NCBI GenBank assembly: GCA_963682055.1
Contig: OY821742.1
Span: 25,112,560-25,176,559 of the forward strand
Direction of reading: 5' to 3'
DNA from: Primula veris
Taxonomy: Eukaryota > Streptophyta > Magnoliopsida > Ericales > Primulaceae
Length of the DNA: 64,000 bases
In this document: positions 24,101 through 36,100 of the stretch, in pieces
Position numbering within the stretch: position 1 is the first letter of the stretch
How the letters are laid out: every line of letters begins with the position of its first letter
Translations under genes and position numbers: made by a program
Notes under the pieces: generated by a model
The model's input: the letters and a program-made list of their open reading frames with translations, nothing else
What the model was told of the DNA's origin: nothing
The model's database searches: none

Positions 24101-24218
24101 GGATGGACTGCATACAGTGATAGAATTTTACACAAATGGCGCCTACAAGTTGCAAAGCGAAGACTGTTTAAAGATTGGCCCCATCAATGACAGATTTTTG
24201 AAGCGTTACTACCCATAA
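21183..24218 (+). pseudogene. Tat pol: RT, RNase H, archaeal-type RNase H, integrase
   Basis: An intact 1,011-codon frame. The RT spans about residues 1-200 with CVDFRDLNSACPKDEFPLP, FMDGSSGYNQI and YVED. RNase H 1 lies near 270-420. A second RNase H (about 430-560) has YFDGAANSEGTGAG, NVAEYQALILGLE and GDSEL with conserved Asp and Glu. Integrase follows (about 640-930) with an HHCC region ending CQPCQ, then Asp in LDAIG, Asp in INDNG and Glu in NGLAEAF. The frame continues upstream in degraded form to about 20880, with stops at 21072 and further ones before 21180, so the listed start is not a true start. YVED replaces the usual YVDD catalytic pair, which should cripple reverse transcription. 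Confidence 0.93.
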
Positions 24219-24299
24219 AGAAGAAGTGAAGACACTCCTTGATGCAAGAGTATAAAGTGCATGCTACTCGTCGCCCGAATGAGTATAAATATTGAGGCA

Positions 24300-24510
24300 A
24301 TAAAAATGAACTACGTTTGACTTGATCCTTCGCGGGTACGTAGGCATCTTGAGGCTTGCTTCAAGTTCAGTCATACCAACAACCAAAAAATAAAAATCCA
24401 AAAAAAAATAAATTATAAAAAAATCAAAAAAAAAAATGAACTACGTTTGGCTTGATCCTTAACGGGTACGTAGGCATCTTGGAATTTATTACAAGATCAG
24501 TCATACCATA
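24300..24510 (+). repeat. Duplicated 75-bp motif downstream of integrase
   Basis: Two copies of a block reading gaactacgttt(g)acttgatcc ... gggtacgtaggcatctt ... cagtcatacca start at about 24308 and 24437. They are separated by an A-rich stretch. A motif of this type follows integrase in many Tat elements. Here it is present twice, with about 129 bp between starts. Confidence 0.75.
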
Positions 24511-25130
24511 ACAAAAAAAATATCCCACAAGTTTAATGAAAGCTCCAAAAGACAAAAGAGTACATAAATAAATGGCAAAATGAAGGTTAAGTTATGCAAA
24601 AGTACACAAGCGCGTAAAGAAAGAAATTAGTTCTCATATAAAGTCATTACGAAAAATCCACTACAAAAAGGAAATACGACAATGCAAAATGAAGACTAAA
24701 CAACTAGAGCAAGAAACTAATAACGCGTGTTGTCAACCAACGTTGGAGCTCTTATAATTGTCCCTTCAGCTGAGATGACCATGTGAGAGAACATCGAGAT
24801 TTCGAGGAGATTGAGACGCCAAGAAGAAGAACCTCTATCGTAGCATGATAGTTATGATGTTTGATCATTCTACCTTCACCTAGCTCCGCCATGTGACTAG
24901 TACTCTTCATGAAACAAAGATATGAGTTTCTTCAGCCTTGGAGATAAGGAACTCTCTGCCACAGCCCTCGAAAACTTTTTAAAGCCGAAATTTCACCGCT
25001 TGTTGAAAAATTAAAGTAGGCGTTTTCTCCCTCTTCAGGCGGATTGAGATTTTGTTCGACGACCAACCTAGAAACACAAACTCTACTTCAACAAGCGTTT
25101 CCATCGCTTCTACCACATTAGTCAGTTAGT
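24511..25130 (+). other. Tat element 3' non-coding region, first part
   Basis: No reading frame of note. The sequence is of normal complexity and less AT-rich than the flanking parts. It separates the post-integrase motif from the minisatellite. Confidence 0.5.
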
Positions 25131-25139
25131 CAGACTATC

Positions 25140-25715
25140 AGTTGTCGAAATTGCCAAAGAAGCTTGTCGAAATCGTCGAATAAGCTTGTCGAAATCGTCG
25201 AAGAAGATTTTTGAAATCACTGAAGTAGCTTTTGGAAGTCGCCGAAGAAGATTGTAATCGCCGAAGAAGCTTGTTGAAATCGCCGAAGAAGCTTGTCGAA
25301 ATCGTCGAAGAAGCTTGTCAAAATCATCGAAGAACCTTGTTAAAATCGCCGAAGAAGCTTGTCAAAATCACCGAGGAAGTTTGTCGAAATCGCCGAAGAA
25401 GCTTGTCAAAATCATCGAAGAAGCTTGTCGAAATCGTCGAAGAACCTTGTCGAAATCGCCGAAGAACCTTGTCAAAATCGCCGAAGAAGCTTGTCAAAAT
25501 CGCCGAAGAAGCTTGTCGAAATCGCCAAAGAAGTTTGTCAAAATCACTGAAGTAGCTTATGGAAGTCGCCGAAGAAGATTGTAATCGCCAAACTAGCTTG
25601 TCTAAATCGTCGAAGAAGCTTGTCAAAATCGCCAAAGAAGCTTGTCGAAATCGTTGAAGTAGCTTGTGGAAGTCGCCGAAGAAGATTGTAGTCACCGTAG
25701 AAGATTGTCGAAGAC
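25140..25715 (+). repeat. 22-bp minisatellite in Tat 3' region
   Basis: About 25 imperfect copies of a unit of the form gtcgaaatcgccgaagaagctt. The step is mostly 22 bp, with a few longer variant units containing gattgtaatcgcc. Because 22 is not a multiple of 3, every frame cycles through the unit, giving protein repeats of 22 residues. Both strands contain open frames (25232-25555 plus, 25324-25695 minus). These are a by-product of the repeat and not evidence of genes. Confidence 0.93.
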
Positions 25716-27521
25716 GTCACGGAGGATGGACAGGAGCTAAGCATTCAAGTTCAACACCAGCAGATATGTTGACCGGGTTGCGTGACGATCCTCAAGATTT
25801 GCAGCTCTGGATAATACTTTGACGACCAACTAACCCGCCTTTATCAAAACTCTTGAACTCTGTAGCTAAACTTTGACTTCACGAGATGCACACCATGCCG
25901 ATAATAAGTCTGCTGAAGAACCATCCTCAATTGGCCATATACGTCGTGGAATCGCTTCAAATATATGAGCTCGTGAAGACTCATCTTAACACCGATCAAG
26001 CAAGTTTGGTCGAAAACATTGCTACTTGAGTTGTACGGGAATTGTTAAAGATCACTGCCATGTTGTGCATGTCAAACAAAGTAAAAAAGTGTGATTAAAA
26101 AAAACTAATGTTATGTGTTAGATAAAGAAACAAAAAACAACACAAAACAAAACAAACAAAAAAAAACTTTTATAAAACAGACAAGATTTCATTATTATTG
26201 TTTGAAACTACAAATTTTAAACAAAACAGTGGTTGAAGTCTCTAAAAAAAAATGTACAGTAAGGTTCAAAAAAGGAAAAAAAAAAAATCTCCACTTTTTG
26301 ATTCTTTGCCTAATGTTTGAATGCACATCTAAATTAGTTAGTTTAATATAAGGTTGAGAAAGACAACGCTTTACTCACATAACAACGACAAAAATATGTA
26401 TATAAAAAAAAGGTTAAATCAACCATTCATTATACATATCTTCTTTTTTTTAAAAGGAAGGATTTTAGATGTTAAAAGAAATAAATCACTGTTATAAATT
26501 TTATCTAAGATGACTTTTGTTGGTATTCACGATATATATAAACTTGGTTAATTTTCACACCAATACATGGGATAGAAAAGCACGTAACAATGTGGTTACA
26601 ACAAAATTTCAAAAACCAAAAGTTGGTCGTCAAAGTTGAGCTAAGATAGTATCTGCCAAAATTTCACATACTATCTGCCAAAACCAATTTTTTTTTTTTT
26701 ATTTCACATACGACCAGCTCTGGATTTTTTTATTTTTCTTATTATTATTTTTTTATTTTTGCTTTTACCATGATAAAACCAAAAGTTGAGCTAAGAAGTA
26801 ATAATAAATAAAAAAGCAGCAGTAATATCAAGTATTTAACTTGAAAAGTAATAAAAAAATTCAATACTTCACTTTTGTTTGACTCCAACGTTAAAAAGAA
26901 AGAGAAAGTATGATGGGGATCTTCAAAATGTTATGAAAATAAATAAGGGTAAAACCCCTATTTATAAGAATTGTAAACGTTTCATAAATTGACATGGACT
27001 CTAAAAATTATAATTTGTATAGGATAAAAACTCTTCCAAGATATATGATGTAATGGTGTTTCATTTAAAATAGTCCTATTCTAACATGAAGAGTCCTGTT
27101 ACAAATGAATTATGTGGCCTAGTGATTTTTTTTTTTATTAAAATAAATCAATCTGAATCTTGTTGGATATGTGAGTGGGATTTTACTTTAAACTCTTTTC
27201 AAATTGAAAGTGGAACTAAAAAGTTTATGGATAAATCTAGTATGATACGGTTCAAAGTTAATATTATATTTATTCTATCAAAGAAAAAAAAAAAGAACTC
27301 TGCTTCTAGAACCCAAAGTTCACATCAAATAAAAAAATCTTGTCACATAAATATACAAAGTTTTTCTATTAAAAACACAAACAATTTTTTTTTTACTCTA
27401 AAAAACTGCAAATTATCTTTCGAAAAAAAAAAGATTAATAAAAAAAAAAACTCCTATAAAAAATAAATAAATCGAGACTCGTTCATTTTACAAAAAAAAG
27501 TAATGCAACTAAACAAGTCTC
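25716..27521 (+). other. Tat element 3' non-coding region, second part
   Basis: Increasingly AT-rich toward the 3' LTR with many homopolymer runs. The frame at 27086-27466 has the composition expected of random AT-rich sequence (Lys, Asn, Phe, Ile, Ser). No gene is recognised. Confidence 0.55.
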
Positions 27522-27532
27522 GAGGGGGCATT
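27522..27532 (+). other. Tat polypurine tract
   Basis: The run gagggggcattt directly precedes the 3' LTR (TGTTGACAC). This is the expected plus-strand primer, and its form is typical of Tat elements. Confidence 0.85.
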
Positions 27533-28924
27533 TGTTGACACGTAAAATTTACGGTCATTAAAAATACGCCTCATGTCTTTTAAACAAAATTAAATTGATT
27601 ACTAATCTCTAAATTTAAATAAAAAAGAAGTTATTAGTAATTTAAAAGAAAAGAAATTATAATTTATTATCCTATAAAATTAAGATAGTAAATTAAAATA
27701 AAATAAAAGTATTTATTTTGCTAAAACTCATTTAGTATGGAGCAAACAAAGAGTTTCTTACAATTATAGAACTCATTAAAATGTTTTCAAACCACAAATA
27801 CTAAATTTAAATCAAATGATAAGTCTTGGTCTTATATGATAATGGGCCGAAACTTAGTGAGATGCCCTTGCAATTAAAAGCCCACCCCAAAAGCTATAAA
27901 TAAAGGGGTGGGGGTGCCATAATTCTCACAATCAAAAAAATCTTGAAGACTAGAGAGAGAGAAGCTCCTCCACAGACGCCAGGGAATCAGCTCCGCTCCT
28001 CCACGGCCGCAAGTGAATCAGCTCCGCTCGTCCACAAATGTTAGGGGATTAACTCCTAGGGAAACCTCTGCACACTCCGGCCTCAACGAACGCCTTCAAA
28101 GTCTGCAACAAATCTGCAACAAACTTGTCATTCGATCTTCAAGAACGTCTAAAAGCAGCAAGTAAGGCGTTTCTACGGATCAAAATCTTCAAGTTCTTCC
28201 CCAAATCTGAAGAACTCCTACAACAAATCTGCCTTCAATCTTCATGAACGACTACAAGCAATAAGCAAGACGTTTCTACAAATCAAAGTCTTCAAAGTTC
28301 TTCACCAAATCTAAAGAAGTTCTGCAACAAACTTACTTCGATCTTCAGGAACGACTACAAGCAATAAGCAAGACGTTTCTGCAAATCAAAGTCTTCAAAG
28401 TTATTCACCAAATCTAAAGAAGTTCTGCAACAAATCGACATTTGATATTCAGGAACGACTACAAGCAGTAAGCAAGACGTTTCTGCAAATCAAAGTCTTC
28501 AAAGTTCTTCAACAAATCTGAAGATCTCCACCCAAGAAATTTACAACAAACCGGCATTCGATCGTCAGGAACGACTACACAGAAGCAAAAACACGTTTCT
28601 CTATATCAAAATATTCAAGTTCTTCCCCAAATCTGAGGAGCGTCAAGATTATCAACGAAATCAACAAAACTACAAAGTTCTTCATCAAAGTCGAAAAATT
28701 TTACTCAACTTCAGTAAACTCAACAAAATTCATCAGAGAGTCTACAACAGCATTTCGAGCCATCACAAATTGTTCGAAGAGGAGAATCAAAAGACTTTTA
28801 TTTCTATATTTTATTTTAGAAATTATCAGATATTGTACCCGCAAATTAATTGATAAATAAAATTTACTTTGCTTCGCATTCATTTTTCCTGTCTTCTGCA
28901 CTTGGTGAAAATTTGTTTGAAACA
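27533..28924 (+). repeat. Tat element 3' LTR
   Basis: Matches the 5' LTR from TGTTGACAC onward and ends GAAACA just before the GACGT duplication, giving canonical TG...CA ends. It is about 100 bp shorter than the 5' LTR because the 104-bp array (copies at 28263, 28366 and 28470) has one unit fewer. The last 15-20 bp do not match the corresponding place after the 5' LTR. Confidence 0.88.
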
Positions 28925-28929
28925 GACGT

Positions 28930-29153
28930 GGATACTAAATGATTTTCACTCGGACCCAGGTGACTTTGATACTCATGAAGAGGCGATTTTTTTCAATGAT
29001 CATTCCAATAACTCGGATCTGGTTAATGCTCTTAATCTTCCTCCAAGCCATATTCCGGGTTGCTTTTATGATGAGCAGGAGGGTTGGATACTAGCAAAGA
29101 AAATTAAATGGAGATGGGTAAATATTTCTAAAAGTAGAAAGAAAATGGTTTAA
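28930..29153 (+). pseudogene. Remnant ORF, right half, split by the Tat insertion
   Basis: The frame reads WILNDFHSDPGDFD ... HIPGCFYDEQEGWILAKK to a stop at 29151. Removing the element and one GACGT copy places ...IFPASPT (left, frame of 17342) in the same frame as WILNDF. The two halves therefore belonged to one sequence before insertion. I do not recognise the protein family of this part; the zinc-knuckle remnant further left may be the same former gene. Confidence 0.5.
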
Positions 29154-29951
29154 CGATCTTCTGTAAGATCAACTCGAATATATTACAATTAAAAAAGTTG
29201 AAAGAAATGAAAATTTAAAGGTCGGTCAGAGAGAATAGAGACGGGGATATGGCTCGTAGAAGTTCGGTTCTTTATTAATTTCCATTAGTTTGTTTTTCGT
29301 TTGTTGTATGCACTTTTTTTCAAAAAATTTATTAATAAAAACAGAGGGTCCGCCTCTAACTTATATAAAAAATAATGGCCAATGGAATGACTATATTAGG
29401 CGTGATTTCGTTGTATTTCATTTTAAATTGTTTTCTTTCTATAAGAAAAAAGGGTATGTATAGCTTAAATAGTCGCGAAGATGGTAGTTTAAAAATAAGT
29501 ATTGGAGAATTGAGATGGGAAAAAGTAAACTCGGATTTTCGTGGATATCCGAGTTAAGTCTTTTTTGCGTCTCGGCAACACAACAAAAAGCTCGAGGGTT
29601 TTAACTCTTTTTAGTTTGATTTTCATAATGGGATTGTTCTGAAAAATTAAAGTTTAAGTACTTTTTTGGTATTTTAGATATTCTTAAGAGTAATTAAAAA
29701 CTAATCAAATAAAATATTTTCCAAATTTTTTACTCTACTTTTAAAAAAAGATAACCTAGTTCTTAAAATCAGGAAAAAGTTTTTTTAATTAATTAATAAA
29801 TAATATTAAAAATTAACCAATTTTTTTTAGGATAACTACATGATTTTATAAACCAGGAAAAATAAATTTTTAATTTTTTTCTATGTTCGATAATTAAAAT
29901 AATATTTAATTACTAAATAAATAATAATTAATATTAAAAAATTAATTTTGG

Positions 29952-29991
<40 letters not shown>

Positions 29992-30449
29992 ATGAAATGT
30001 CAATTTATTACTATAATAAGGTAAACTTACTGCTAACGTAACTCCGAAAGTTTACGGAATATGAAAATAAAGAGTTTATTTGTATTTCTAACTCGCATGA
30101 GTCGAGACTGAGATTTTTTATGATTATAGAAAGGTTATTCATGTGTATAGTATTCTTATAGAGAGATTTTACTGTAATTGATAATTAAATGTGTAAAATG
30201 AAGGAAATAGTTCAAAGTATAAATAAAACTTTAATTTAGTATACTAAATAAGAAAATTAAGAACTCATGGTATTAATCGAGAAATCAGCAACAATTCAGA
30301 ATATAAAAATCATAAAAATCTAATTTGACATGAAAGGATAGCGACAATTTTTGAGAATATAGTTTCAAACTCTACACTTTTTTAGGCTTTACCTTTAAAA
30401 ATAAGAAAAGCAAAATGGTGTAGAATTTATACATAAGCCGGAAACCAAT
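29154..30449. other. Intergenic, no gene seen
   Basis: AT-rich sequence with an (AT)n run at 29954-29988. A stretch near 29230-29370 (gagacggggatatggctc, then ttattaataaaaacagaggg) looks like the 3' tail of a decayed retroelement, but I cannot show it. The frame at 29375-29557 is not recognised. Confidence 0.4.
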
Positions 30450-30900
30450 TACTCCCTTCGTTCATAAATAAGTGTGCACAACAAAAATCTTCTTGTCTGG
30501 ATTGATTAGATTAGATCAGAAGGCAAGGATTAAGGTTTCACCATTGTTGTCTTAATAAGCGAATGATTTCTCTCTCTATGTGTTGGTGTAAGCGATGAAG
30601 ATGTACAATGTTTTTGTCCAACTTACTTACTGTATTTACACGTGTTTATGGATTGATTAGTCATTTTCATATTTTTTAGGGACCTTGATGTAAATACTCT
30701 TTTAGCAATATAATATTTAACCTTTCGCAAAAACAAATCATATTGTACATTGCCGGAAAAAAATCTTTTAAAGTCAATCATATAGTTATTAGTTAGAATT
30801 TTATGATATAAATTTTAAATTTTTTATTCCGACAATTTAAATATGTCGTCAAGGTCGGAGGTATTTGTATAGTTACATTTTATTTAGTGAGGGGAGAGTA
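30450..30900. mobile_element. Stowaway-like MITE
   Basis: The inverted ends CTCCCTTCGTTCATAAATAA and, on the other strand, CTCTCCCCTCACTAAATAAA are each preceded by the target dinucleotide TA (30450-30451 and 30899-30900). They fit the Stowaway end consensus. At about 450 bp it is long for this class and may carry an inner insertion. Confidence 0.6.
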
Positions 30901-33123
30901 TTAAATAAACCATAGGACTTGTGTCTGTATGTAGAAGAACAAGTATAGTAATTGAAGTATGATCCTAGGATCCAAGGCAAACAATTATATGCTGGATAAG
31001 ATCATTGGGTGGTTTTTTTATTGGAAATATATAACTTACATGTGTGGGTAAAGGATATACCAACAAAATTTCGGACGGAAAATCTGATGGTTTGACCAGT
31101 TTGCTGATTAATCTTTTGTACTTATTTAATCAATATGTATCAGGGTAGTGTAAAATAGTTCTTCCTTAGGAACTTTCACAGGGAAACGTTTATAACTAAA
31201 AATAAAAAAAGGAGAGATATTAGTAAGTCGGTATATTATAAAAAAAATATCAGCTTACTATCAGAGTGTTTATTGCTAAACTTATAGTAAATTAGATGTC
31301 GCTAAATTTAACAACAGTTTAGCAACATTTTTTGTTGCTAAATTATTGTTAAAATTTATCGACACTCACTTTACCAACAGTTTTCAAAAGTAATTGTTGT
31401 TATCTTAATTAACTTTATCTTTTAGCAGTAATTATGCACGTAATTAATACAATGTGACAGCTTTCATTAATTTCCTGCTAAAGTTGAACTTTACTATGTA
31501 CTGATGTTAAATTAACATTGTAGTATCATTTACATCAGTGAATTTGGTTCTTTTAACATAACATGTTCTTTCGATCAGTTTGTTCTGTGTGTTGTTATCC
31601 CGATAGCGCATATCCAAGCTAGTATGAATAGAGTTTTTGCTGGCCGTCCTACACCTATTATGCATTTGCACTTTACTTTGATCATACTCTGTTACAACGG
31701 GCGTACCAGACAATATTTCAATACTTTTTAATTTGATAGTTGATATTTTTTTAGTGTATATATTTCATAGTGGCTTTGCAATATGCGTTTTTACATAAGC
31801 TCTTAAAGTATGTTCCAATTAATGGTATATATAAACTCTGTATTTCTGGCTCGTTATTTATAATAATAACGAGGTAGCACTTAAAAAAATGTAGATGAAT
31901 GAACCGACCATACGTATAGTAGGTCCATATCTTTGGCAGATTTTGAATATAGATTTAACCTTTTTGTGACTGTACTGTAGTCAAAGATATACAGTAGAGT
32001 ATTCTTTTAATAAAGAGCTTTACTTTTCGACCATATATACAATCATACCGCGTATGAAACCAAAGTTGCTGTCGGCACCACTTTTATAACTGGTCCCAAT
32101 TTATATTAGCCTGGTATATTAGCCTGGTTATGAATCATGATTCATCATATCCCAGTTTTTATTAACTTGAAGTCATAGGTCATTACAACAAAGCTATACT
32201 TTTGTAATATACACGTTTAATTAAGCACTATTAATTTTGTAGAACTTCTCTTATTTTATCACCTTAAATCAAGGAACGAACTTTCTGACTGGGAAAATAA
32301 TAGAAGTTCTGGTACAAATATTAAAAATAACATTACAAAAGTTATTCGCTATAGAAAAATGTAATCAATTGTTATTTGGTTACTAAAATTTAGCAACATT
32401 GTATCTTGGTGTATCTTGACATTTTCTTATAATGTTTGAGCTACCAAAGTACAACATAATTAAAGTTTCTGTTAATATAATTTTCTAAATTTGTTCACAA
32501 TATAAGTAATATAATCATAGCGATAATTATATGCTCCTGCCAATATGTAAATAGTTTTGCTCTTTGACTTATCTAATCTTCATGACCTAGTTAAAAATTC
32601 TATTGCTCATAATTTTATTAATTAAGAAAGGTAAGCATAGTATGAGACAATAGATGATAATTAACTAGGTTAAAACAATCTGTTTTGCCGACAAGTTCCA
32701 AAAATAGTGCTTCAAGTTTTAAATAAGATTTGAAAATTGGAGATTTTGAGAATTAAATATGTTTTTATGTAATAATCGATCCTTATTTTAATTTCATTAA
32801 CATTCTCACCGGTGTACCCACCCTTTTTACTGGAATAGCGAGTGTTTGAAACAATTGTTAAATATTTATGTGGCCAAACCTACGAAAATATATAATATTA
32901 CCAGCACACAACAAAATTTCAGTCCTTGCTTGAAATGCTAATTCCGGGCCCCCTAACTAAGCTTATAGCCTTGTATATATGTGTGTATGTATAGTGATAA
33001 GCTAGAGATCATCATCATCATCATATATATATATATATATATATATATGTGAAAGGTGATAGAGAGTGAGGTGTGGTACAATTTATAATATAACTCTTAG
33101 CTTAATTGTTTGTGTAAATAAAT
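30901..33123. other. Intergenic and promoter side of the alpha-galactosidase gene
   Basis: No coding frame recognised. Around 31250-31400 there are scattered ttgctaaat / atttagcaac words that could pair, suggesting an old MITE without clear borders. The last few hundred bases should hold the promoter of the downstream gene; an (AT)n run at 33023-33048 is the only TATA-like element close to the start codon. Confidence 0.4.
33023..33048 (+). promoter_or_regulatory. (AT)n run, candidate TATA region
   Basis: About 12 AT dinucleotides lie 76-100 bp upstream of the alpha-galactosidase ATG, followed by a purine-rich stretch (gaaaggtgatagagagtgag) suitable for a 5' UTR. The spacing suits a TATA box, but a microsatellite alone does not prove promoter function. 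Confidence 0.4.
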
Positions 33124-36100
33124 ATGAGTGATCAGTTAAGGAACACTGGGTATGAGCAAAAAAGGCATTTTTTCATGATAAACTTATTGTTGTGCGTGTT
33201 GATAATTGGCTCTAACACAGAGGCAGCTCCTTCAAAGAAGATAATTCACACAAGTCTTTTGGCCAATGGACTTGCCAAAACACCACAAATGGGGTAACTC
33301 TCCTGATCTATCTATATAACTCTACATGTATGTCTATTTACATTTATATTTCTTTTGGAAAAGTAGATACTCACGAACTGGGAAGTTAAAATTGGAGAGG
33401 TTGTTTTTTTTTTCATACCATATATGATTATTTTTTTTATATTATGGGGAGCCCGAATACTAATTTTTGATTATTTTGATCAAATACATAGAAAAATAAT
33501 AATTTTTCTTCATTTTTTTCTCAAATGGGGGAGGGGCTGACTGCGCTCACCTAGTTTGATCCCTGAAAGTATACAATATTTGGATAAATTTCCGGTTTAT
33601 AAACTATAAATTTTCTTTAGTACAAAATCATTAATATTGTATGAAACTCATAATCATTCCGGTAACAGAAATGTAGAATAGGGAACTTTTCTCGACTTGT
33701 GCAAACCATCTCAGCTACTAATTCAACTTCTCTTTTTTCCGTGAGTGAAAATACAATGTTTGGGTGAAAAATGCAGGTGACGATTTCATTTTACTATTTA
33801 GATTTTAAAAGGGTGGGTTGAAAATTTAAATTTGTACTATTTAGGCTGTGGATTCGGTAAAAACGAATTAGGTGGAGCAAAAGTAAAAATAAGGATCCAC
33901 ATTCAAATAAAATTTCAAGTATTGTTTTGTAATCGGTTTAATGCTACAAAATTGTAAACAAAACTCAGGAAGATTTATTGACAACAACTTAACAGCCAAG
34001 CTAAGTTCAATAAGTTCGACCTAACACATGCAAGGGATAAGAATGTGGGACACAACTTGCAAAACTTGTTTGGAAAGAGAAAACGACGGCAAATGAAATA
34101 ATATAATTTGACCAATCAACCAATATAATTGGTACTATTGTGAATATGCATGTTTTCTCCCAAAAGCTGAACTTGTTAGTTAAAGACACATTTTCTACTT
34201 TTGGTTATTATGTTTTTTTTTTTAATAAAGTTTTGGTGTTCATGTTAAATGAGTTCTCAGCACTACAAAAATAATTTCAATTCGCATACTGAAATAGTGG
34301 TAGATTTTGTTTTACAACGCCCAGGGACGGCATGGCGATGAATTTCTGTTTTACTAATAGATTTAGTCATTTAGTGAAAAATTTGTAACAGATTTGGCCG
34401 TCCGTAATTGATACATATTTTTGCAGTGTAGGTTGTATGTGAAATGTTACTCAACTTAATATTATCGAAAGTTTAATAAATAATGGCGTCTAAGACACAT
34501 AAATTGAACATTTGCCCAATCTTATGAACAACTTATTCGGAATGGACTAATTTAGTAGCTCCGTACCAATGTTAATTTAACATTTTATTTTTTACATGAA
34601 GGCCTATATTTTGCAAGTTGGAACTGACTCGTAATACATTTATGATAGATTTCTTTATCTAATTATCATTAGGATTTCATACTTCTAATACGCTCTAATT
34701 TAGAATTACAGACCAATTATTTAATGACAGTTAAAATTTCTCCTCAAGCGTTTAAATTTAAAAAAATTGTATGTTTAGGAAATTTTTGTTTTGTTCCTGA
34801 ATCATAATATTTAGGAAACAAAATTAAATAAAAAAATTATCTAAAGACAGTGGGTACCATCAGACACGAACAGTTAATCTTTGTCTCCAAATTTATTGGG
34901 ACCAACCAACTTACCCCCTTATGTTGGTAGAAGAATGTCTTCAGGAACATATTTTGTCTATTTTTTGTTTGTAAACAAAAAATTTAGATTCAAAAAAAGC
35001 ATTGGTCTTTAAAACAAAAATTTGGATTCCAAATTTTTAAAATGTTTCTAAATAATTTGGCTTCGAATAGTTGGTTTCAATAAGTGTGCATGCAAGTTCT
35101 ACAATTATAGACCGAGCAATTATTAAATCACTTCGTACTTTTCACTGTACTTTGTTCGATTAACTTTCAATATATCTTTCTTTTACTTAATTTATAAACA
35201 TGTCAATAATTTTTGAAACTTAGTTTGACTAATTTAATTCTTGAAGGACGTAATTTTAGTACAAATATCTATTTTTTAATTTACAAATAGAAATTGCATG
35301 TTTTTTTTTTCTATTTTTTCTTTAAATTTAAGTACAGTTTGTTTTTTGAATCAATAATCACTAATCCAATGTGTCTGTGTATGTTAAAATAAGTTTGAAA
35401 TTGGAAAATGTCGCTTATAGCAGTTTTAAAAGAAAAATAATAGAAATAGGCTGAGAAGGGACACACAAATAATACGACATAATTGATACATACTCCATTT
35501 AGGATTCTATAACCGACAATTATATTGAGTGAAGGATGAAAGTATGGATTTATTCCCTAATTCCAGATGATGATATAAATAGCCACCGACAAAAGTACCA
35601 AACTTTTATTTCGTAGTCACTTTGATGAGTTTATAACTTTATATCATGTAGTAATATAAAGTAGCCCACTACCGATCGATTAACTTACCTTTTGAAAGTC
35701 ATCATGGTCCATGGGTATGGATGGTAATTTTTCAGGTTTTGATCCGACTTGATCCGTCGTAGGTCGGATAAAAATAAAATTTTATTTGGATCGAATCGGG
35801 TCAAGTTGGTTAAAAATGTAACTTGAAAATTATAAATTTACACAAATTAATATTCTCTCATTTATCTCTCTCTCCTATAGTAATAGTATAGTAATACATA
35901 TACATACATTTCGGTGGTTTACTAAATAAATATTGTATACATTAATTAATGATATTTATGGTAAATATTAATGTGTTAATTAATGAATTTAGTGATACAT
36001 TATCCGTCATTATTTTTACAATAATTTACGTGAAACAAATCATCATATCAATCATATACATTTATATTACATTTTTACATATAGCAATGTTTTAGTTGAT

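Larger units (their letters stand above)
17403..28924 (+). mobile_element. Ty3/gypsy LTR retrotransposon, Tat lineage, degraded
   Basis: Direct repeats beginning TGTTGACAC at 17403 and 27533 bound an 11.5-kb element. The duplication GACGT lies at 17398-17402 and 28925-28929. The internal order is gag tail and protease, reverse transcriptase, RNase H, a second (archaeal-type) RNase H, integrase, a long 3' region, and a polypurine tract. The second RNase H and the protease followed by a long linker are hallmarks of the Tat/Ogre/Retand group. Most of gag is absent. Stops in the protease-RT linker and YVED in place of YVDD in the RT indicate it cannot move on its own. Confidence 0.95.

Noticed and set aside
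25232..25695. Long overlapping ORFs on both strands encoding 22-residue protein repeats
   Set aside because: They follow directly from a 22-bp minisatellite without stops; there is no independent coding evidence.
27086..27466. 126-aa plus-strand ORF in the Tat 3' region
   Set aside because: Composition is that of random AT-rich DNA with homopolymer runs, and there are no motifs.
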